A stretch of DNA of 64,000 nt from Salvia splendens (taxonomy: Eukaryota > Streptophyta > Magnoliopsida > Lamiales > Lamiaceae). Shown one piece after another: positions 1 to 9,121 of this stretch. The position numbers and the translations under genes were made by a program. A model generated the notes under the pieces. The model did no database searches. It was not told where the DNA came from and saw only the letters and a list, made by a program, of their open reading frames with translations. The stretch covers positions 24,194,293 through 24,258,292 of the forward strand of contig NC_056047.1 in assembly GCF_004379255.2 (NCBI RefSeq), written 5' to 3'. Position 1 is the stretch's first letter, and each line of letters opens with the position of its first letter.

Positions 1-1209
1 GCTTGTAAAGTAGATGGGAAGCTGCTTTAGGCCTTCTTCTCGTACAAGCACCGCGCTAATGGTTTGATCTGATGCCGCTAAGTATAAGAATATCACTTCG
101 GCATCTGTTGGAGCAGAGAGAATTGGAAGCTTGGCTAAATAACTTTTGAGCTCGTCAAAAGCCTTTTTCTGCTCGGCTCCCCACTCAAACTTTGGTGCCT
201 TTTTCAACACTTTGAAGAACGGCAGTTGCTTTTCGGCTGCTTGGGAAAGGAATCTATTCAGTGCGGCTAGACATCCAGTTAGCCTTTGCACATCATGTAT
301 GGACTTCGGCATCGCCATGTTCTGAACAACTTGAACTTTTGAGGGATTTGCCTTGAGTCCGTCCTTTGAAACCCAACAACCCAGAAACTTTCCCGAATCT
401 ACCAAAAAGGTACATTTTTGGGGATTGAGTTTGAGGTTGGCTTTTTTGAGCACGTCGAGGGTGGATTTGAGGTTGTCTTCGTACTCCGAAGTGCTTCTGC
501 TTTTGACGACTATGTCGTCAACATACACTTCAACCTCTTTTCCGATCAAATGCCGAAAAAGCTTATCTACCATCCTTTGATATGTGGCTCCGGCATTCTT
601 TAAACCGAATGGCATCTTTTTATAAGCAAAGATGCCGAAGTCAGTAATGAAAGCCGTTTTTGAAGCATCATTCTCATCCATTAAAACTTGGTGGTAGCCT
701 TTGTATAAATCAAGAAAACAGAAAATTTCGAAGCCGATCAAAGCTTCTACTTTTTTATCTATGTTCGGAAGGGGATAGCAATCTTTAGGACAGTGCTTGT
801 TTAGATCGGTAAAATCTATGCACATCCGCCATCCTCCTTCTTTTTTCTTGATCATCACAGGATTGGCCACCCAAGAAGGATATTTCACCTCGAATAATAC
901 ATCCGCTTTCAATAATTGGCGGACTTCGTCATGGATGACTTGATTTCTTTCTGCCGCAAAGAGTCTTTGCTTCTGTTTTATAGGCCGGACTGAAGGATCA
1001 ATATTTAACCGATGAGTGATTACCTCAGGGGGCACTCCGGTCATGTCCAACGGAGACCATGCAAAGACATCTTTGTACTCCTTGAGGAGCTGGATGGTCT
1101 TTTCCCGGAGTAGAGGCGTTCCCGCGAAACCGATCTTGACCGTTCTGGATGGATCATCTTCGTATAACTGAACGGTCATTGAGTTCGACTCTGGTGTGAC
1201 TTCGGTCAT
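1..1209 (-). CDS. Ty3/gypsy pol: reverse transcriptase and start of RNase H (partial)
   Basis: Reading the minus strand from the ATG at 1209 gives 403 codons with no stop to the window edge. The product is a Ty3/gypsy polymerase: the palm motif YVDD is encoded at 514-525, preceded by GGWRMCIDFTDLNKHCPKDC and FCFLDLYKGYHQ blocks and by KMPFGLKNAGATYQRM. Past the thumb, the tether and start of RNase H (SAPTDAEVIFLYLAASD) are visible. The frame is the same as the upstream gag-protease frame, and only one UAG separates them, so this is probably expressed by readthrough rather than from its own ATG. The motif style fits the non-chromovirus Tat/Ogre-like lineage (inference). RNase H, integrase and the 3' LTR lie outside the window. 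Confidence 0.93.
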   Translation of the reverse strand, partial: MTEVTPESNSMTVQLYEDDPSRTVKIGFAGTPLLREKTIQLLKEYKDVFAWSPLDMTGVPPEVITHRLNIDPSVRPIKQKQRLFAAERNQVIHDEVRQLLKADVLFEVKYPSWVANPVMIKKKEGGWRMCIDFTDLNKHCPKDCYPLPNIDKKVEALIGFEIFCFLDLYKGYHQVLMDENDASKTAFITDFGIFAYKKMPFGLKNAGATYQRMVDKLFRHLIGKEVEVYVDDIVVKSRSTSEYEDNLKSTLDVLKKANLKLNPQKCTFLVDSGKFLGCWVSKDGLKANPSKVQVVQNMAMPKSIHDVQRLTGCLAALNRFLSQAAEKQLPFFKVLKKAPKFEWGAEQKKAFDELKSYLAKLPILSAPTDAEVIFLYLAASDQTISAVLVREEGLKQLPIYFTS

Positions 1210-1236
1210 TTCGCTTGCCTCTGACTCCGGCTGCTG

Positions 1237-1245
1237 TGATTGCTA
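1237..1245 (-). promoter_or_regulatory. Candidate stop-codon readthrough site between protease and RT
   Basis: On the minus strand the protease frame ends GCA UAG CAA UCA CAG. UAG followed by CAR YYA is the tobamovirus-type readthrough context. The frame continues open through the following 11 codons into the RT ATG at 1209. This suggests programmed suppression to make Gag-Pol. A chance nonsense mutation of a glutamine or other codon is the alternative. Confidence 0.55.
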
Positions 1246-3387
1246 TGCTTGATGATGCCGATCTGATTGCTCGGCACTTTTAAGCGCAATCTGCAGACAC
1301 TCTTTTGCTCTCTTTTGATCACCTCGGATGACCGCTATCCCACCTTTAGTGGGAATCTTGATGGTGAGGTGATAAGTAGAGCAAACGGCCCGAACTGCGT
1401 TGAGCCAGTCTCTTCCCAAGATGATGTTGTACGGGGACCGAGCTTTTACCACAAAGAACTCGATCATCGTACTGGAGCTTGTAGGCGCTTTTCCCACCGT
1501 GATCGGAAGGCTGATAATACCTTCAGGGCGGGTGTCCTCGTGGGCGAAACTTTTCAGAGGAAGTGGAGCCGGACTGAGCCGAGCTGGATCCACTTCTAGT
1601 TTATCGAAACATTCTTTAAAAAGAATGCTGACTGACGCTCCGGTATCCACAAACACTCTGTGGATCAGTTTGTTTGCCACTCCGGCTTGGATGACAATAG
1701 CGTCTTGATGAGGAGAGATGGCCGGGACGGGATCTGCATCTGAAAATGTAATCACTTCGTCCTGCTTCAGCCTTTTATGCGTTGGCTCCTCTCGATTGAA
1801 GCCTCTGCGCTCTGACTTCAGGGACGATTTAGTCTTCCCGGCAGGGAGAGCATCAATAGTCAGGATTACTCCATCATATTGCAGCTCGTCATCGTCTTCG
1901 GGGTCCTGTTGCTTTTTCAGATCCTGAGGAGCGCAGTTCGCACCTCTCTGCTTTTTGTTCTTTTTCGGCTGCTTGCTTTGGTATTTTTTTAACGTCCCTG
2001 CTTTCACAAGAGCATCAATACCTGCAGCCAAATGTCGGCACTCCTCGGTATCGTGACCGTGGTCTTGATGGAAGGAGCAATATTGATCCTGAGGTCGACG
2101 CGCGGCCGATTTCGTCATCCGCTTTGGTTTTTCGAACATATCGGAATGCAGTTCGAAAATTTCCGCTCTCGACTTGTTCAATGGTACGAACTGAGCGGGC
2201 GGCTTCTCAGGATTGAGACGTGGCCCCAATCGGTCTTGCACCGGAGTCCTTTGAATCCTTTCAAAAGGAGTTCGGCGAGGATGTCCCTGATCGCCAAAAG
2301 GAGTTCGGCGAGGATGTCCCTGATCGCTATGATCGGGCTTCCTCCTGTCTCCTCGGGATGAGCTGTCTAAAGACCGTTTGCGACGGTCTGCCTCATCGGC
2401 ACGGGAGAACTGGTCCGCAATGTCCCACATCTCTTGAGCTGTTTGCGGACTGCATTCCACGAGCTTTCTGTAGAGAGCTCCGGGCAGGATTCCATTTTGG
2501 AATGCCGAAATGACAAGTAGATCATTGAGATCATCTACTTGTAGGCATTCCTTGTGGAATCTCGTCATAAAGTCGCTGATCTTTTCGTCGCGACCTTGAC
2601 GTATAGAAAGCAGCTGAGCCGAAGTGATTCGGGCTTCCGCTTTCTGAAAGAACCTCCTGTGGAAAGCATCCATTAGATCTCGGTAAGATCTAATGCTGCC
2701 TTGGGGGAGGCTATCGAACCACCTTCTTGCGTTCCCGATAAGCAGCTCGGGAAACAGCTTGCACATATGGACCTCATTGAGACCCTGGTTCGCCATGTTA
2801 TACTGATAGCGTCCCAGGAAGTCATGAGGATTCACTAACCCGTCATAAGTCATCGACGGAGTTCGGTAGTTCTGTGGCAAGGGAGTTCGGGTGATATCGT
2901 CCGAGAACGGAGTCTTCAATGCTCCGTACATGGCGAACCCGACATCTCTTCGGTATGGAGGAGATGGAGTTCTCCTGTGATTCCGGTACCGAGGAGGAAC
3001 AGGAACATGTCGGGGTTGAGGATTCTTCTTCCTGGAAGACACGGCACTACTGCGGTAGTGACTTTCATGTCTGGATGAGGAGGGAGAATCCACCGTTTTC
3101 GTCTCCGGCTTTTGGCCCTTTTGCAGGAAAATTAAGAACTCTTCCTGCTTCTCGGCCAAAAACAACTTGACAGCCTCGTTCAAATCGGGCTGCTGGGAAG
3201 ACTCGGTGCGATGAGTCTTTGAGCGGCTTGTTCCTTCTCCGTGAGAACTGGAAGTAGATTTCTCCCGAGGCTGTTTTCCAGACCTGTGGGCTGGACTAGC
3301 TTCCTCATGGTTATCACGAACGGTATTATGGGTGTTACGTGATCTGGTATGCATTTTTTTTTTCTTTTGGGGTGGAAAAAGGGTCAA
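1243..3387 (-). CDS. Ty3/gypsy gag with C-terminal aspartic protease
   Basis: This 714-codon ORF starts 33 bases inside the PBS. A second in-frame Met (residue 12) is an equally good start. A basic, Ser/Arg-rich N-terminus is followed by a retrotransposon gag domain at about residues 180-300 (LFPELLIGNARRWFDSLPQG). Next comes a short duplicated GDQGHPRRTPF segment and a zinc-knuckle-like CSFHQDHGHDTEEC. The retroviral-type aspartic protease has its active-site DTG at residues 581-583 (VDTGASVSILF) and ends with NIILGRDWL. Gag would form the particle and the protease would mature it. The ORF ends at a UAG (1243-1245) and the RT follows in the same frame. No frameshift is visible, so this copy may be young. 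Confidence 0.94.
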   Translation of the reverse strand: MTLFPPQKKKKMHTRSRNTHNTVRDNHEEASPAHRSGKQPREKSTSSSHGEGTSRSKTHRTESSQQPDLNEAVKLFLAEKQEEFLIFLQKGQKPETKTVDSPSSSRHESHYRSSAVSSRKKNPQPRHVPVPPRYRNHRRTPSPPYRRDVGFAMYGALKTPFSDDITRTPLPQNYRTPSMTYDGLVNPHDFLGRYQYNMANQGLNEVHMCKLFPELLIGNARRWFDSLPQGSIRSYRDLMDAFHRRFFQKAEARITSAQLLSIRQGRDEKISDFMTRFHKECLQVDDLNDLLVISAFQNGILPGALYRKLVECSPQTAQEMWDIADQFSRADEADRRKRSLDSSSRGDRRKPDHSDQGHPRRTPFGDQGHPRRTPFERIQRTPVQDRLGPRLNPEKPPAQFVPLNKSRAEIFELHSDMFEKPKRMTKSAARRPQDQYCSFHQDHGHDTEECRHLAAGIDALVKAGTLKKYQSKQPKKNKKQRGANCAPQDLKKQQDPEDDDELQYDGVILTIDALPAGKTKSSLKSERRGFNREEPTHKRLKQDEVITFSDADPVPAISPHQDAIVIQAGVANKLIHRVFVDTGASVSILFKECFDKLEVDPARLSPAPLPLKSFAHEDTRPEGIISLPITVGKAPTSSSTMIEFFVVKARSPYNIILGRDWLNAVRAVCSTYHLTIKIPTKGGIAVIRGDQKRAKECLQIALKSAEQSDRHHQA

Positions 3388-3420
3388 AAATTCGCTTTAT
3401 CACAAATTTGGTTCTCTGTT

Positions 3421-3439
3421 TCCCACAGACGGCGCCAGT
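3421..3439 (-). other. Primer binding site of the Ty3/gypsy element
   Basis: The minus strand reads TGGCGCCGTCTGTGGGAAA one base inside the LTR. TGGCGCC is complementary to the 3' end of an Asp-type tRNA acceptor, a PBS used by several plant Ty3/gypsy lineages. Exact tRNA identity is not proven here. Confidence 0.8.
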
Positions 3440-3662
3440 GATGGCTGGGCGAATTTTCGATGGTAACAAATGCGGGTAAAAAATATAGATCACGACACAA
3501 GGAATTACGTGGTTCGATTTACTGAGGTAAATCTACGTCCACGGGAAGAAAGGAGGGCAAGATTGTATTGCTTGATCTGGTTTACAGCTTACAAATAGAG
3601 ACTTGCTATATGATATTTGATGTCTAGAGAGCTCTCTTTTTCCAGTCTATCTGATCTAAGTT

Positions 3663-3671
3663 CTATTTATA
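3663..3671 (-). promoter_or_regulatory. TATA box in the LTR
   Basis: The minus strand reads TATAAATAG about 480 bp into the LTR, a suitable place for the start of retroelement transcription. The 27-bp repeats lie immediately upstream of it, in the U3 position. Confidence 0.6.
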
Positions 3672-3682
3672 CATTGAACTAA

Positions 3683-3790
3683 GATCGTGGCTTGCATCAC
3701 CACTAACTAGGTCGTGGCTTACATCATCACTAATTAGGTCGTGGCTTACATCATCACTAATTAGGTCGTGGCTTACATCATCACTAATTA
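3683..3790. repeat. 27-bp tandem repeat, four copies, in LTR U3
   Basis: Copies start at 3683, 3710, 3737 and 3764, with a partial fifth at 3791. The last copies are nearly identical (core GTCGTGGCTTACATCATCAC). Repeated units upstream of an LTR TATA box often act as enhancer elements; that role here is inference. Confidence 0.85.
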
Positions 3791-4996
3791 GGTCGTGGAT
3801 GTCGTGGAGGTCATGAGATCCTGCATGGGTCCACTATCTCTTTGTTTGGTCCGCTATCCTGCATGAGATCCTGCATGAGTTGACACCACTAAATAGATCG
3901 TGTAGTGGAGGTCGTGGAGGTTCTGCATGAGTCCACTATCTCCCAGTTCGGTCGAATAATGAGACCGAACTGCTGAACTATTGCCGAGCAGCTTTTGCCG
4001 ATCTGAGAGTAGAGCTTGATTGGTCGGCTTTTACCGAGCTGTAGGCTGGGGCCGAACTCTTTGGTAATGCCGAACTGATACTCTTCCTTGGGCTTTGGGC
4101 TGATGGGCCGTCACTGCTATTGGGCTTGTTTAGTACGTACCCCATCAATGTACATATTTAGATATCCACAATTTTACAAATTATGGTGTTAATTCAATAC
4201 ATAGCATGTTTATTGGCGGGCTAATCCCAGCTGGTTTTAGGATAGTCCTACCCGATTTAGAGGTTAATCGGGTGTGGACTAATTGAACTGAATTTTTTAA
4301 CGAGTTAAAGAATTTCAATCATAATTTAAACGTTCGGGTTTCAAGCTAGCATAGCGAGCTTAATCGGGTTGCTAATAATAAAATTAACATGTGAGTAATC
4401 CAAGAAGTAAGACACTCTTATTGTGGAGGTCAGGTTCTTGGGCTAAAAAGGATGGTGTCTAGAGTTTCCATTTATACAAGAGCAAATATATGAGGTGTTG
4501 AGCCGGGTTAGAAGATGGACTGACATCAAGCATAAGGCTAAGGTTACAATCAAATACCACTAAAGAGGTTTTGTCTTGCCCTCGGTTTGTTGTAAGCTTT
4601 TTTAGCCTTGCTTGCTTGGTGGTTAGATGCTTGTGGTGTGAGCTTTGAGCGTGATTGTTTTTGCTTTTGGTTTAGCGTTATCTTGTTGGTCGTGGCAGGT
4701 TTATACTTTTGTTGGAGTGTTGTTGTTGGACTCTTGCTCGTCATCTTTGGTTTGAGCCTTTTATGCATAAAAAAACATGTGAGTAATCTGAAGCACAATA
4801 ATGAAAATTAGTCATATTTATAAAATATAAAACATTAATATATTGTGAATATTTTTAGGCATATGATTAAACTCTAACATGAATAAATACTAATGATGAT
4901 TGTATTAAAATGACAACCATATTTAAAATTACACCATATCACCAATGAGGTTCCTTAGATTTAGGAGCAGATTCAATCTTAGTCGTCACGTGGCAG

Positions 4997-5128
4997 ACTT
5001 GAGTATAAAATAGTTAGTGGAGAAAATGTAAAGTAAGTGATAACATAATGTAGATAGGACTTGTCTTCACAATATTATATCTCTTACTTGACATTATCAC
5101 CACTTTAACTATTTTATATCTATCTGTT
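4997..5128. mobile_element. Foldback MITE-like remnant
   Basis: An arm reading TATAAAATAGTTAGTGG with following AGTAAGTGAT is repeated in inverted form near 5080-5128 (TTAAAGTGGTGATAATG on the complement). The fold is imperfect and no clean target duplication is seen. Confidence 0.4.
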
Positions 5129-5164
5129 GCATAGTAGTAGAGTCATATATTTTTTTTATTTTAA

Positions 5165-5352
5165 GCGTTCTATAGTAATAGAGTCATTTTCTTTTTTAAT
5201 CAAAAGTAACACATTTTCCCCCTCTTACTCCTCTCTCTCTTACTTTATTATTTTTACTTTTCCTCTCTCCTACTTCATTATCTTTTAATTAATACATTAC
5301 ACACCTTTTGTCAATCTCCATGTAAAAAAGAAATGTCCCCCTACTATGACGG
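5165..5352. mobile_element. Degenerate Stowaway-type MITE
   Basis: The left arm carries ATAGTAATAGAGTCATTTT and the right arm CTACTATGACGGAAGAAGTA. These resemble the CTCCCTCCGTCCC family found elsewhere in the window. The left terminus is decayed. Confidence 0.5.
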
Positions 5353-5715
5353 AAGAAGTATTATATTTCCAAAATGTGTGCAAACAAAAATATATCGCTT
5401 ATGGTGAGACATACACTGACACATCATATTCTTCATCTATTCCATCTTTTATTATTCTATTTCTTGTTAAGATATAGGGAATTTTTGTAAGAACAGACAC
5501 TTTGAGAAATATATATTTCAATAATATTCATATTACTCACGCAACATATATTTCTTGAATCAACAATATTCTTATTACACACGCTTCATTAGCTTATCGA
5601 ACAGTATGCATTTCTTCCACTGAACAATATAATACTTTATAATAAAATGTTTGCATCCTATTATTGTAGGTGCAATAAAGGTACACTAAATACTTATTCA
5701 AATCATATTTTCACA

Positions 5716-6627
5716 TCAAACTGACTTCTTAACTGTAAATCCATTTCCGACCCAGGCAATGTATCCCCCACCCATGTTGAGCACATGCTTGAATTCCTGT
5801 AATGTACAAATAATAATATATAAAAACAAAAATTCTACATTGATTAAAAAAAATAGCTTCATAGATGTATTTAACCAAAAAATCGAAAAATACAAATTAC
5901 AAGAAAAAGGATTAATTAAACTTATTAATTAAACTTACTGCATCAAGAAGATCTGTAGTTGCATACACAGACCTAACCCCACTTTGGCAACCCTGTATAT
6001 GTTTAAAAAATTTAATAAGATAAAAATAATAACACTACAAAGAATTAAATTTACTAATTGATATACCACAACAAGATTGTCTTCCTTTCCCAAAATTGCC
6101 ATAACCTGTTCCAGGAACTTGGGATTTTTTACCCTGCCTGATCAAAAGCCCTCAAATATTAAATTAAATTTCAAAAAAAAATCAAGATAACATAAATTGG
6201 GTTATAATTTTATTTAATACAATTTGAAAAAAATATGTCCACCTTCTGGAGTAGTAAACATATATGGAATGTTCAAAGCATTCTCTAAGTGGCCTTTCTT
6301 GAATTCTTCTTCAGTCCTGATTAAATATAGTATATAAAATTTCAAATCAAAACAAAAATTTTAATTGAATTAAGATGTGACTGATTATTTTGTAGTTGAT
6401 CCAAATTTAATTTCTTACCTAACATCAAGATAGCGGTGGCCAAGAGTGAGCAAATCTTTAGTTGCCTGAATATCCACAGTGATAACTTCACTTCCAACGC
6501 TGACAAAAATTTTAAAAAAAAATACACGCACTGCAAGGTGAGAAGACACATTAGAAAACTGATTTGTGTGTGTGTGTGTGTGTGTGTATTTGTATGCATA
6601 TAAGAACCTTTTCTTGATGATATCCAT
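5716..6627 (-). CDS. STR18-like: Rhodanese-domain thiosulfate sulfurtransferase, STR18-like
   Basis: Six exons on the minus strand join cleanly: 6627-6608, 6499-6419, 6316-6243, 6137-6067, 5992-5939 and 5796-5716, all GT-AG and summing to 381 nt (126 aa). The protein is a single rhodanese domain. It has the CH2A-like HRYLDVRTEEEFKKGH block, NIPYMFTTPEG, the active-site loop GCQSGVRS with the catalytic Cys, and a terminal NMGGGYIAWVGNG. Plant single-domain STR proteins (STR16/STR18 type, about 120-136 aa) move sulfur from thiosulfate or similar donors to thiol acceptors. No transit peptide is visible, so a cytosolic location is inferred. A related arsenate-reductase-type rhodanese is the main alternative. 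A TATA box lies about 70 bp upstream. Confidence 0.9.
6565..6588. repeat. (TG)n microsatellite in intron 1 of the rhodanese gene
   Basis: A run of about eleven TG units lies in the first intron. It is likely length-polymorphic. Confidence 0.9.
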
Positions 6628-6698
6628 GAAAATGCAAGAAGGTATTTGAAATTTCCAGCTGATAAAATGAAGCAATGGAGATAGAGTTTTTGGTTGCG

Positions 6699-6708
6699 TT
6701 TTATATAC
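6699..6708 (-). promoter_or_regulatory. TATA box of the rhodanese gene
   Basis: The minus strand reads GTATATAAAA about 72 bases before the ATG, giving a short 5' leader of roughly 40 nt if transcription starts 30 bases downstream. Confidence 0.5.
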
Positions 6709-7330
6709 TACTACTATATGATGTTAATTATAATAGTGGGGATTTGGGGTGTGACTCTACCTTTCACTTAATTAATTAGTGAGAGATGAATTAGATGCCA
6801 TATATATATGCCAACCTGTTAAGTACTAATTTAATAGTACAACATTTGTTTTATTAGAATTGGAAATGAGTGATGATGGGGGGATTATAAGTATAGATTC
6901 AACACCTCAATTATTGGAACTCTTAATTTAAGACAAAAAATTTATGCTTATTAAATTAATTTTATTTTTTAACTCATTTTATTGAATATGATTGCCTGGT
7001 TATAATAAGTTCACTAAACAATTGAATACGAGCTATTCAATCGCAATCAAATGCATCTTTGGTTAATGAGGAATTTTATTATTCTGTGCCCATAATTTTC
7101 AATAAAAACGTAAGGACAAAATGGTATGAATCATTTCAGACTCAGAGGAAAAAAAGATAAGAATGTCAGAACAATTTATGTGAGTGATATTTGAGCCAAC
7201 AAGAACAACACAAAGAGAAAGAAGAAGACCATATATATCGATTTTTTAAACAAATTATAGGGACATTCATGAATTCAGTTGTTTGTATTCGTCAGATCTT
7301 GATATTGTTCAATTTGTCGAGCAAAAATAT

Positions 7331-7534
7331 TACTCCATCCGTGAAGATGACCTCTTTCTTGGATTACACGAGATTTTATGTAGTTTTATTTTCTGTATTA
7401 GGTGGAGAAAATAAAATACTAAGAAGGATGAAAGAAAATAGAGGTATATGAATTTCTATTTTTAGTAATAGATCATCTTGGATGAGACTTACTAAAAGGG
7501 AAAGTAAGTCATCTTCAGTGGAACGGAGGGAGTA
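7331..7534. mobile_element. Stowaway-type MITE (204 bp)
   Basis: The left end TACTCCATCCGTGAAGATGAC and the complement of the right end (TACTCCCTCCGTTCCACTGA) form terminal inverted repeats with TA at both borders, the Stowaway target. It has no coding capacity. Confidence 0.8.
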
Positions 7535-8620
7535 CTATTTTAATTTGGAGCAAACATTATTTGATGTTCATTTTAATTGAAGTGCCAAATACATTAGACA
7601 ATTCGCAATCCATCTTACTTTTTTGCATGATTGTTTATACAGCAGTAGGGCTAAAAGGAGGCTTTTAACAATATAATATGAAATTTTATGAAAGGTTAAA
7701 CCTATCAATCAAATTACAATGTTAGTAATTGTTTCAAGTGCATTATAAACTTTTCAATTTATCAATTACATTTTGCATCAATTTTATGGGTAATTGTACT
7801 TAGGAAAAAATGGTAGAATATTATATTCTTATATACAATATAATTTTGTTAAGTATAATAATATATTATCCTGATCATATGTCATGCATCATGTCACACG
7901 TCAACTATTATAGACTAAAAATTCCGATGATAAATTGATACTACTACGTACAATTGAGTAAATTGTGATAAAATCAATAAATTCCAAATTTATAATAAGC
8001 AAAAAATAGTTCAGCCACCCTATATTAATTCTTGAACAATAACTTAAACTATATATTAATGCAAAATAATGAAAGAAAAAAAACTACATATTAATTAGAT
8101 GTAATTTTTAATGCATAAAATTCAATTAAAACTCTGCGATACTAATACCAAATAATGTAAAAAGAAACTCAGTATGCAAAGAAATAGTCCGCCCAAAGAT
8201 GATAGATTCCAACTACAAATCCGATTGCATCAATGTCAGATATTAATAGCATGAAAAAGAAAAACTAGTTTTCTTTAAATGTAATTTGCAAGTTAATGCA
8301 TAGAAACATAAGTACTTTACTAGACACTAAGCAGTGGATTCTAATGTCAGTTTAAAAATCATGGAAAGTAATAATAAATTGATCCTCCACAATTTCAGAT
8401 TCAAAATTTGTAAAGTAGTGATTATAATTACATTTTTCTCATTCAAATAATACTAAGCTATAATGTGACTTGTTATAATTTCGGTTCGAATATAAATAGA
8501 TTCATATGTTATTCACTAAAACATTTAATTCAGTGAAAATGTAATTTTTACGTTGGAGTTAAATAATTTTCTTTTAAATAAGTCAAAAAAAGTAAGAATG
8601 TAAAGAAATTTGAACCATTA

Positions 8621-8623
<3 letters not shown>

Positions 8624-8654
<31 letters not shown>
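8624..8654. repeat. (ATT)n microsatellite
   Basis: About ten uninterrupted ATT units in the intergenic region upstream of the MLO gene. Confidence 0.92.
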
Positions 8655-9121
8655 GAAAGTAAGTATACTTTTTTAATCGTGAAAGCTAAAAAAATAAAAG
8701 AATGAAACAAGACATGAAAATTGCCATATGTGATATAACTTGTCTATTCTAAACAAAAAAAAATGTAAAATAATATATTAACATATTTTTTTCTATAAAT
8801 AGTGAATTTTAATGCAAACTTTTAGTACATAACCTACTGCTGACCTGGTCATGAAATAGATACAGTATTGTAGCAATAATTTAATAAAAAATAAAAAAAA
8901 ATAGTTGTGCAGTTCATTGATTTCCCACATCAAACTTTCTTGAGCTCAAATCTCTGTATTTGTTTGTATAAATTTTGATGGTTGATGAAAGGGCCGATAT
9001 TGCCTTGTGCCACCCTTTTGTACAACACCCCATGATGCCAATTTTTAATGCTGAAGATGTCATGGTGACTATTCAAACAGATCCATTATGATTGTATGAG
9101 TTAAAGATTCAATTTTTATTG

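Larger units (their letters stand above)
3441..4147 (-). repeat. 5' LTR of the minus-strand Ty3/gypsy element
   Basis: This 707-bp block begins TGATGG and ends CCATCA, a perfect 6-bp terminal inversion with canonical TG...CA ends. It lies one base from the PBS. It contains a TATA box and an internal 27-bp tandem array. The flanking five bases outside are ATGTA; the matching target duplication would be beyond the left window edge. Confidence 0.88.
4148..5715. other. Intergenic, AT-rich
   Basis: No gene is supported between the LTR and the rhodanese gene. Short ORFs on both strands at 4550-4811 have no recognisable domain. The right half holds two MITE-like blocks, listed separately. Confidence 0.6.
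6709..9121. other. Intergenic between rhodanese and MLO genes
   Basis: AT-rich divergent promoter region of 2.4 kb. It contains one MITE (7331-7534) and an ATT microsatellite (8624-8654). A GTATAAATT motif near 8967 could be the MLO TATA box. No coding potential is seen. Confidence 0.6.

Noticed and set aside
4550..4811. Overlapping ORFs of 67 and 82 codons on opposite strands
   Set aside because: They lie in AT-rich spacer, have low complexity (Lys/Gln/Thr-rich) and show no family match or gene signals.
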